Below are positions 1 through 4,475 of a DNA stretch of 5,016 bases, in pieces (position 1 is the first letter of the stretch; each line of letters begins with the position of its first letter). Under the pieces are notes generated by a model. It saw nothing but the letters and a program-made list of their open reading frames with translations. It searched no databases and had not been told where the DNA came from. The position numbers and the translations under genes were made by a program. The DNA comes from Chloroflexi bacterium RBG_16_68_14 (GTDB lineage Bacteria; Chloroflexota; Dehalococcoidia; DSTF01; RBG-16-68-14): NCBI GenBank assembly GCA_001796995.1, contig MGOB01000040.1:1-5016 (forward strand), read 5' to 3'.

Positions 1-91
1 CCTCGTCCAGCCCGGCCACGTGCCGGTAGCCGCGCCGCCAGGCCCGGATCTCCTCGCTCAGGGTAGGGGAACCACGATATCGGCTCACCAT
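1..91 (-). CDS. rnhB: Ribonuclease HII, N-terminal fragment (gene runs off the left edge)
   Basis: Reading leftward from an ATG at 91-89 gives 30 residues that run off the window edge. The stretch PTLSEEIRAWRRGYRHVAGLDE matches the usual N-terminus of RNase HII: an acidic helix, then G-Y-x-x-V-A-G-x-D-E, the beginning of the family's DExGRG signature. The Asp at residue 29 would be the first metal-binding residue of the active site, and the sequence stops right after the following Glu. RNase HII is cytoplasmic and cleaves the RNA strand of RNA-DNA hybrids, including single ribonucleotides misincorporated in DNA. A GGGAG lies at 99-95, only 3 bases from the ATG and 6 from the GTG at codon 2, so the GTG is an alternative start. 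A good promoter lies just upstream (119-147). The identification rests on a short segment but a characteristic one. Confidence 0.8.
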   Translation of the reverse strand, partial: MVSRYRGSPTLSEEIRAWRRGYRHVAGLDE

Positions 92-118
92 GCGCTCCCG
101 GCTCTGCTCTCGAACCCG

Positions 119-147
119 ATGCTACGCACGCGGGCGGGCAGCGTCAA
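119..147 (-). promoter_or_regulatory. Predicted sigma-70-type promoter of rnhB
   Basis: On the minus strand, TTGACG (147-142, 5 of 6 to the -35 consensus) is followed by exactly 17 bases and then TAGCAT (124-119, 4 of 6 to the -10 consensus, including the key first two and last positions). The predicted start of transcription is near 112, giving a leader of about 20 bases before the rnhB start codon. Orientation and spacing both fit the leftward gene. Confidence 0.6.
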
Positions 148-209
148 CGGCAGGGGCGGTCGTGTTATCATGCGCCTGCCAAACCGTGGCTCTGGGGAGG
201 AGGGAAGAG

Positions 210-398
210 ATGCCCATCGTACGAGTCGAGATGTGGCCGGGCAGGACGCAGGCCCAGAAGCGGGAGCTGGCGCGGGCCATCACCGAGGTCGTGTGCAACG
301 TGGCCCACACCACGCCGGAGGCCACCATCGTCGTCTTTCAGGAGATCGCCAAAGAGGACTGGGCGCAGGCTGGCCGCCTGGCCTCAGAGGAGGAGTGA
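210..398 (+). CDS. 4-oxalocrotonate tautomerase family protein (YwhB-like), 62 aa
   Basis: This is a complete 62-codon gene, the usual size of the 4-oxalocrotonate tautomerase family. The ATG at 210 is chosen because the second codon is proline, which becomes the catalytic N-terminal Pro1 after Met removal, and because a strong GGGGAGGAGGG lies at 194-204. An in-frame ATG at 90 would bury the proline. Numbered from Pro1, the protein shows the beta strand PIVRVEMWPGR with catalytic Arg11, an amphipathic helix (about 13-31), and a second strand TIVVFQEI followed by AKEDW. The second active-site arginine of classical 4-OT (position 39) is Ile here, and Phe50 is Trp. The IVVF strand resembles Bacillus YwhB more than the catechol-pathway enzyme. 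Such proteins assemble as hexamers and catalyse enol-keto tautomerisation. No aromatic degradation genes are nearby, so the physiological substrate is unknown. Confidence 0.85.
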   Translation: MPIVRVEMWPGRTQAQKRELARAITEVVCNVAHTTPEATIVVFQEIAKEDWAQAGRLASEEE

Positions 399-434
399 AC
401 GAGAGCCTCTTCTTGGCCGATACTGCTCCAGGTA

Positions 435-461
435 CGGCGGCGGTGCGCCGCTGAGACGTTT
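435..461 (+). terminator. Weak hairpin after the tautomerase gene
   Basis: GCGGCG (437-442) pairs with CGCCGC (446-451) around a GTG loop, extended outward by a G-T and a C-G pair. Only a short GTTT (458-461) follows, several bases beyond the stem, so this is at best a weak intrinsic terminator separating the tautomerase gene from the ftsH promoter. In GC-rich DNA such stems can also arise by chance. Confidence 0.35.
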
Positions 462-487
462 CTATGCTCCGTTACGTTTGGTATAAT
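459..487 (+). promoter_or_regulatory. Predicted ftsH promoter with extended -10
   Basis: A perfect TATAAT lies at 482-487, preceded by TGG (479-481), which forms the extended -10 pattern TGnTATAAT. The -35 candidate at 17-base spacing, TTTCTA (459-464), matches only 3 of 6, which is usual when the extended -10 carries recognition. The local A+T content is the highest in this part of the window. Transcription would begin near 494, giving a leader of about 60 bases before the ftsH ATG. I see no CIRCE heat-shock operator (TTAGCACTC-N9-GAGTGCTAA) here. Confidence 0.75.
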
Positions 488-507
488 AGCGTTTGAAGGC
501 AGGGTTC

Positions 508-547
508 GCTCTCGGCTCCGCTGGAGCGACACCCCGCGCGAGAGAGC
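508..547 (+). other. Nested hairpin in the ftsH mRNA leader
   Basis: The predicted leader contains a tight hairpin, GCTCC (515-519) with GGAGC (523-527) around a GCT loop. It sits inside an outer pairing of GCTCTC (508-513) with GAGAGC (542-547), or alternatively CTCTCG (509-514) with CGAGAG (539-544). The outer stem ends just before the AGG (548-550) that serves as the likely ribosome binding site, 6 bases before the ATG at 557. It could influence translation initiation, but it matches no riboswitch class I recognise. Confidence 0.4.
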
Positions 548-556
548 AGGCACTTG

Positions 557-2533
557 ATGAACTCCCGTTGGCTCCGTAACGGCTTTATTTATCTCCTCAT
601 CCTGGTGGCCGTCGTCGCCATCGTCTACTCCTTCTTTGGCCGCTCCGACGGTACGGAGAGCAAGGAACTGAGCCAGGTCATCGCCGATGCCAAGGCCGGC
701 CGGGTGGATGAGATCATCGTCAGCGGCGATAACCTCACCGTCAAGGAGGGCGGTCAGGAGTACAACTCGCGCAAGGAGGAGGGCGCCAGCATCTTCGACC
801 AGTTGCGGGAAGAGGGCGTCGAGGTGGGCGGGCCGGACGGCGTAAAGGTAAGCGTGAAGAAGTCCAGCGGCTTTGGCAACTGGGTGGGCCTCTTGATCAG
901 CTTCTTGCCCCTCATCCTCTTCGGGGCGATCCTGATCTTCTTCATGCGGCAGGCGCAGGGCTCCAACGCCCAGGCGATGAACTTCGGCAAGAGCCGGGCG
1001 CGCACCTTCGCCGGTAACCGGACCACCGTCACCTTCGCCGATGTCGCTGGCGTCAACGAGGCGAAGGAGGAGCTCCAGGAGGTGGTGGAGTTCCTCAAGT
1101 ACCCGGAGAAGTTCGCCGCCCTGGGCGCCCGCATCCCCAGAGGCGTGTTGCTCCTGGGGCCGCCGGGCACCGGCAAGACGCTCCTCGCCCGGGCCGTCGC
1201 CGGTGAGGCGGGCGTCCCCTTCTTCTCCATCAGCGGCTCGGAGTTCGTCGAGATGTTCGTGGGCGTGGGCGCTTCCCGCGTGCGCGATCTCTTCGACCAG
1301 GCGAAGCGCAACGCGCCCTGCATCGTCTTCGTCGACGAGATCGACGCGGTCGGCCGCCAGCGCGGCGCCGGCCTGGGCGGCAGCCACGATGAACGCGAGC
1401 AGACGCTGAACCAGATCCTGGTGGAGATGGACGGCTTCGACACCAACACCAACGTCATCGTCGTTGCCGCCACCAACCGGCCCGATATCCTGGACCCGGC
1501 GCTGCTCCGCCCCGGCCGCTTCGACCGGCAGGTGGTGCTGGACCGGCCCGACATCCGCGGCCGCGAGGCGATCCTGGCGGTGCACGCCCGGGGCAAGCCG
1601 CTGGCCGACGACGTGGATCTCATGGTGCTGGCCAAGCAGACGCCGGGCTTCTCCGGCGCCGACCTGGCCAACCTGGTGAACGAGGCGGCCATCCTGGCGG
1701 CGCGCCGCAACAAGAAGAAGGCCACCCTGGACGAGTTCAACGAGGCCATCGACCGCGTCATCGCCGGCCCGGAGCGCAAGAGCCGCGTCATCAGCGACCG
1801 CGAGAAGCGGATTATCGCCTACCATGAGGCGGGCCACGCCCTGGTTGGCTGGTACCTGCCCAACGCCGACCCGCCCTACAAGATCAGCATCGTCGCCCGC
1901 GGCATGGCCGGCGGCTTCACCCGCTACCTGCCGGAGGAGGACCGCCACCTGATGACCAGATCCCAGTACCAGGACATGCTGGCCGCTGTCCTGGGCGGCC
2001 ACGTGGCCGAGGAGATGGTGCTGGGCGAGATGACCACCGGCCCCCAGAACGACATCGAGCAGGCCACCCGCATCGCCCGCCAGATGGTCACCCAGTGGGG
2101 CATGAGCGAGCGGCTGGGCCCGCGCACCTTCGGCCGCAAGGAAGAGATGATCTTCCTGGGGCGCGAGATCTCCGAGCAGCGCAACTACAGTGAGAAGGTG
2201 GCGGAGGAGATCGACGAGGAGGTACGCCGCCTCATCGACAAGGCCTACCACTCCGCCAAGCAGGTCCTCACCGAGCATCGGGGCAAGCTGGAGGAAGTAG
2301 TCCAGCGGGTGCTGGAGCAGGAGACGATGGAGGGCGATGACCTGACCGGCCTGCTGCAGGCGCCCGTGGGTCAGGCGCCCCCGCCGAAGGCGGAGGCCCC
2401 TGCCCCGGAGCAGCCAGGTGAAGAAGGGAAGCCGGAGCCGGTGGAGGAGCCGGGGGCCCCGAAGCCCCAGTTGGGCAAGCCTGGCCTCGCCTACGGCGGT
2501 CACACCACCATCAAGCTCGACCCCGAGATCTAG
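557..2533 (+). CDS. ftsH: ATP-dependent zinc metalloprotease FtsH, 658 aa
   Basis: FtsH is the membrane-anchored AAA+ protease that unfolds and degrades misassembled membrane proteins and short-lived regulators, working as a hexamer with its catalytic part in the cytoplasm. In order, I see a first membrane segment (about residues 9-27), a small extracytoplasmic domain (to about 107), a second membrane segment (about 109-130), and the AAA+ module. That module has Walker A GPPGTGKT (201-208), Walker B FVDEID with Asp260-Glu261, and the second region of homology TNRPDILDPALLRPGRFDR (306 onward) with arginine fingers Arg318 and Arg321. The protease domain has zinc site HEAGH (423-427), with Asp499 the likely third ligand. 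All key residues are present and the length is normal. The ATG at 557 is preferred over the TTG at 554, which is only 3 bases from AGG (548-550). The last 55 or so residues are a Pro/Glu-rich tail. The gene has its own promoter and terminator. Confidence 0.97.
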   Translation: MNSRWLRNGFIYLLILVAVVAIVYSFFGRSDGTESKELSQVIADAKAGRVDEIIVSGDNLTVKEGGQEYNSRKEEGASIFDQLREEGVEVGGPDGVKVSVKKSSGFGNWVGLLISFLPLILFGAILIFFMRQAQGSNAQAMNFGKSRARTFAGNRTTVTFADVAGVNEAKEELQEVVEFLKYPEKFAALGARIPRGVLLLGPPGTGKTLLARAVAGEAGVPFFSISGSEFVEMFVGVGASRVRDLFDQAKRNAPCIVFVDEIDAVGRQRGAGLGGSHDEREQTLNQILVEMDGFDTNTNVIVVAATNRPDILDPALLRPGRFDRQVVLDRPDIRGREAILAVHARGKPLADDVDLMVLAKQTPGFSGADLANLVNEAAILAARRNKKKATLDEFNEAIDRVIAGPERKSRVISDREKRIIAYHEAGHALVGWYLPNADPPYKISIVARGMAGGFTRYLPEEDRHLMTRSQYQDMLAAVLGGHVAEEMVLGEMTTGPQNDIEQATRIARQMVTQWGMSERLGPRTFGRKEEMIFLGREISEQRNYSEKVAEEIDEEVRRLIDKAYHSAKQVLTEHRGKLEEVVQRVLEQETMEGDDLTGLLQAPVGQAPPPKAEAPAPEQPGEEGKPEPVEEPGAPKPQLGKPGLAYGGHTTIKLDPEI

Positions 2534-2558
2534 CCACCGCGCACCGACGGACGCACCT

Positions 2559-2586
2559 GAGGCCCGCAACACAGCGGGCCTCTTTC
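2559..2586 (+). terminator. Intrinsic terminator of ftsH
   Basis: GAGGCCCGC (2559-2567) pairs perfectly over 9 bp with GCGGGCCTC (2574-2582) around the loop AACACA, and TTTC follows at once. It begins 25 bases after the ftsH stop. The T-run is short, but the stem is strong and well placed to isolate ftsH from the rex promoter. Confidence 0.75.
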
Positions 2587-2615
2587 GTGCCCCTGCTCGC
2601 CCACCTCGCTAGCGG

Positions 2616-2644
2616 TTGACGCTGGTAGGGGCCGGTGCTACATT
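2616..2644 (+). promoter_or_regulatory. Predicted promoter of rex
   Basis: TTGACG (2616-2621, 5 of 6 to the -35 consensus) is separated by exactly 17 bases from TACATT (2639-2644, 4 of 6 to the -10 consensus). The predicted transcription start, near 2651, gives a leader of about 57 bases. The -10 and start region are overlapped by a Rex-type operator (2643-2660). Confidence 0.7.
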
Positions 2645-2660
2645 GTGCTGGCAATCACAG
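2643..2660 (+). promoter_or_regulatory. Candidate Rex operator overlapping the rex promoter
   Basis: The 18 bases TTGTGC-TGGCAA-TCACAG fit the known Rex-box pattern TTGTGA-N6-TCACAA at 10 of 12 half-site positions, with the correct 18-base length. The two mismatches are symmetric, at the sixth position of the left half and the last position of the right half. The site overlaps the last two bases of the -10 and the predicted transcription start, where bound repressor would block RNA polymerase. Since it lies directly upstream of rex, autoregulation by the NADH/NAD+ ratio is the natural reading; rex autorepression is known in Streptomyces. Confidence 0.7.
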
Positions 2661-2696
2661 AGGGGAAATCCCGCGGGAGTGAGGCGGATTTGCGAT

Positions 2697-2701
2697 AGGA
2701 G
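2697..2701 (+). promoter_or_regulatory. Ribosome binding site that fixes the GTG start of rex
   Basis: AGGAG at 2697-2701 is followed by a 6-base spacer and GTG at 2708. No in-frame ATG lies near the expected N-terminus, so this site supports the GTG start. Confidence 0.75.
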
Positions 2702-2707
2702 TGGACG

Positions 2708-3346
2708 GTGCCCCTAGAGATCCCGGACGTCGTCATCGATAGGCTGCCCGTCTACGTCCGTGCGCTCGCCTCGATGGAGCGGCAGGGCCGCGAGGTGGTC
2801 AACTCTCAGGAGTTGGGCGAGCGGCTGGGCGTGACGCCCGCCCAGATCCGCAAGGACCTGAGCTACTTCGGGCGCTTCGGCAAGCAGGGCCGCGGCTACA
2901 GTGTGAAGCGGCTGCTGGAGGAGCTGCGCCAGATCCTGGGCCTCACCCGCGAGTGGTCCATGGTCCTGGTGGGCGTGGGGCAGCTAGGCCGCGCCATCGT
3001 TAGCTACGCCGGGTTCGCCCCCCAGGGATTCCGCATCGAGGAGGTCTTTGACATCGACCCCAGCATCGTCGGCACCAAGGTGGATGAACTGGTGGTGAAG
3101 TCCGTGGACGCCCTGCCCGAGGTGCTGCGGAAGCGCAAGGTCGACATCGGCATCGTGGCGGTGCCGGCGGAGACCGCCCAGCGGGTCATCGATACCCTGG
3201 TCGCCAACGGCGTGAAGGCGATCCTCAACTACGCCCCCATCGCTGCCCATGCGCCGCCGGACGTGCGCATCAAGGACATCGACCCCGTCCTCGCCCTCCA
3301 GAGCATGACCTACTACGTCAAGAGCCAGGACGCGCGGGCGAAGTAG
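2708..3346 (+). CDS. rex: Redox-sensing transcriptional repressor Rex, 212 aa
   Basis: Rex is a dimeric cytoplasmic repressor. It binds DNA when NAD+ is abundant and releases it when NADH rises, controlling fermentation and respiration genes. The N-terminal winged helix (about residues 1-75) begins IPDVVIDRLPVYVRAL and carries the recognition segment QIRKDLSYFGRFGKQGRGY, near-diagnostic for the family. A Rossmann domain follows with the dinucleotide loop GVGQLG (89-94) and, at the end of the second strand, FDIDP with Asp115 and Asp117, the expected NAD(H) ribose-binding position. The end, DPVLALQSMTYYVKSQ, matches the family's C-terminal helix that swaps between subunits. The length is standard. 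The start is GTG with a good AGGAG. The gene sits behind its own promoter with an embedded Rex-type operator, and no terminator is visible before the downstream hydrolase, so the two are probably co-transcribed. Confidence 0.95.
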   Translation: MPLEIPDVVIDRLPVYVRALASMERQGREVVNSQELGERLGVTPAQIRKDLSYFGRFGKQGRGYSVKRLLEELRQILGLTREWSMVLVGVGQLGRAIVSYAGFAPQGFRIEEVFDIDPSIVGTKVDELVVKSVDALPEVLRKRKVDIGIVAVPAETAQRVIDTLVANGVKAILNYAPIAAHAPPDVRIKDIDPVLALQSMTYYVKSQDARAK

Positions 3347-3395
3347 CGATAGCTGGGCGCGAACGGACCCCACTGTGTAGTAGTATCAGCTTGCG

Positions 3396-3417
3396 CTCCC
3401 CTGTCCGGGGGAGGAGG
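3396..3417 (+). promoter_or_regulatory. Hairpin overlapping the Shine-Dalgarno sequence of the hydrolase
   Basis: CTCCCC (3396-3401) can pair with GGGGAG (3408-3413) around a 6-base loop. The second arm runs into AGGAGG (3412-3417), the only good ribosome binding sequence before the hydrolase ATG at 3432. The 14-base spacer from AGGAGG to that ATG is unusually long, and no in-frame start lies closer. The hairpin would mask part of the site. The rest of the rex-hydrolase gap holds a weak TAGTAT (3381-3386) without a matching -35 and no clear terminator. Confidence 0.4.
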
Positions 3418-3431
3418 TTGGTACGCCTGCG

Positions 3432-4382
3432 ATGCGCGTTGCCTACCTGGGCGGCATCTTCGCGCTGGCCGTTGCTGGCTACGCCGGCCTCTCTCTGCTG
3501 CTGGCCGATCGGTTTACCAGTCTGCGGCGTGCACGGGAAGACCGCGCCATCGCCGCCAGCCCTGCCGACGAAGGGCTCCCCTTCGAGGACGTGACGTTTT
3601 CAGCCGATGTCGACGGGCTGGTCATCTCCGGTTGGCTCATTCCGCGCACGGACAGCGCCACGGCCGTCATCATGATCCCCTCGGGCGGCGCCCACCGGCT
3701 CAATGCGTCTATCGATCAGCTCCGGCTGGAGGGCGGCCAGCTCAGGCTGGCGCGCGCCCTGTGGGAACGGGGGCACACCGTGCTGCTCTACGATCCGCGC
3801 GGCACAGGCCGTTCGGAGGGCGATCGCCTCTCCTACGGCAGCCTGGAGGCCCGCGACCTCATCGGCGCGCTACGGTTTCTCGAAGGGCGCAGCTATCCGG
3901 CCCAACGCGTGGGCGTCCTGGCCTGGTCGATGGGGGCGGCGACGGCGCTGTTCGCGCTGCCGAAGGTGCGCTACGGCGGCCTCGTCGTCGACAGTGGCCT
4001 GGGCGGCTTCTCGCACGAGGAGATCGCCCGCTACGCGGCGCGGGCGCTGGGGCTGCCGCTGCCCATCGTGCGAGTGGCGACCAGAGTGCTGACCTTCGGC
4101 GCGTTCGCCGCTGCTCGTCTCCTGTGGGGCATGGACCTGGGGGCGCAAGCTGCGGACGTGCTCCGAAGGCACCCGGTGCCCACGCTGGTCATCCACGGAA
4201 AGGCCGACTCCCAGGTGCCGGTGAGCAGCGGTGAGGAGATAGCCCGGGCGGCGGGAGACGCCCTCATCGGCGCTCATCTCCTCGAAGGCGTCGAGCATGT
4301 AGGAGCCTACGCGGCCGACCCAGCCTGGTACGCGGAAACCGTCTGCGCCGCCTTCGCCGAGATGCTCAAGCGAGGGGATTAG
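3432..4382 (+). CDS. Membrane-anchored alpha/beta hydrolase, 316 aa
   Basis: The fold is that of the alpha/beta hydrolases of the serine aminopeptidase S33/YqkD type. Residues 4-25 form one hydrophobic segment without a lipobox or clear signal-peptidase site, followed by an Arg-rich stretch, so the protein is probably anchored in the membrane; its orientation is uncertain. The catalytic part begins near residue 52. DPRGTGRSEG (121-130) is the usual segment after the third core strand, AWSMG carries the nucleophile Ser166, HGKADSQVP supplies Asp259, and VEHVGAY supplies His289. Thus the Ser-Asp-His triad is complete, but the elbow has Ala where G-x-S-x-G has its first Gly, and the oxyanion-hole HG motif is replaced by IPSGGAH. 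The substrate is unknown; esterase, lipase or peptidase activity are all possible. It lies 85 bases after rex, same strand, with no terminator between, and may share its redox control. Confidence 0.85.
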   Translation: MRVAYLGGIFALAVAGYAGLSLLLADRFTSLRRAREDRAIAASPADEGLPFEDVTFSADVDGLVISGWLIPRTDSATAVIMIPSGGAHRLNASIDQLRLEGGQLRLARALWERGHTVLLYDPRGTGRSEGDRLSYGSLEARDLIGALRFLEGRSYPAQRVGVLAWSMGAATALFALPKVRYGGLVVDSGLGGFSHEEIARYAARALGLPLPIVRVATRVLTFGAFAAARLLWGMDLGAQAADVLRRHPVPTLVIHGKADSQVPVSSGEEIARAAGDALIGAHLLEGVEHVGAYAADPAWYAETVCAAFAEMLKRGD

Positions 4383-4415
4383 ATTCTTCGTCCTTCCTAT
4401 GGAAGGACTCCGGAT
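4383..4415 (+). repeat. Imperfect palindrome in the convergent intergenic gap
   Basis: GTCCTTCC (4390-4397) pairs perfectly with GGAAGGAC (4401-4408) around TAT. After a 3-by-3 internal mismatch, ATTC (4383-4386) pairs with GGAT (4412-4415, one G-T wobble). No T-run follows on either strand, so a classical intrinsic terminator is unlikely, although a hairpin between two convergent genes may still protect mRNA ends. The flanks AGATTCTTCG (4381-4390) and GGATGACA (4412-4419) resemble, from memory, palindromic intergenic repeats of the form AGATTCTTC...CAGAATGACA found in many copies in some bacterial genomes. The hydrolase stop codon overlaps its first bases. Only one copy is in this window. 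Confidence 0.55.
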
Positions 4416-4475
4416 GACAACAGCGCCTTCACGACCCTTGACCCTGCGGTGAGGGGTTGGAGAGGAGGGGAGGCG

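Noticed and set aside
143..171. Rightward promoter for the tautomerase using TATCAT at 166-171
   Set aside because: The -10 is reasonable (5 of 6), but no acceptable -35 exists at 16-18 bases; GTCAAC at 143-148 matches only 2 of 6. I could not support it as a feature.
90..209. In-frame N-terminal extension of the tautomerase from an ATG at 90
   Set aside because: The extension would bury the catalytic Pro1. It has no family similarity and overlaps the rnhB promoter, while 210 has a strong Shine-Dalgarno sequence.
554..556. TTG as the start codon of ftsH
   Set aside because: It is only 3 bases from the AGG ribosome binding sequence and is immediately followed by an ATG with a 6-base spacer.
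338..2572. Very long open frame (744 codons) on the minus strand
   Set aside because: It lies almost wholly antisense to ftsH, which has every catalytic motif in place. The translation is low-complexity Leu/Gly/Asp/Val/His-rich, typical of the complement of GC-rich coding DNA, with no recognisable domain.
2669..2678. Perfect 10-base palindrome TCCCGCGGGA in the rex leader
   Set aside because: It is short, GC-only at its core and has no loop, so it would be a poor hairpin. It does not match a Rex or other operator I know, and is likely chance in GC-rich DNA.
3632..4298. Several overlapping open frames on both strands within the hydrolase gene
   Set aside because: All are Arg/Ala/Gly-rich shadow translations of the hydrolase region; only the frame from 3432 carries the alpha/beta hydrolase motifs.
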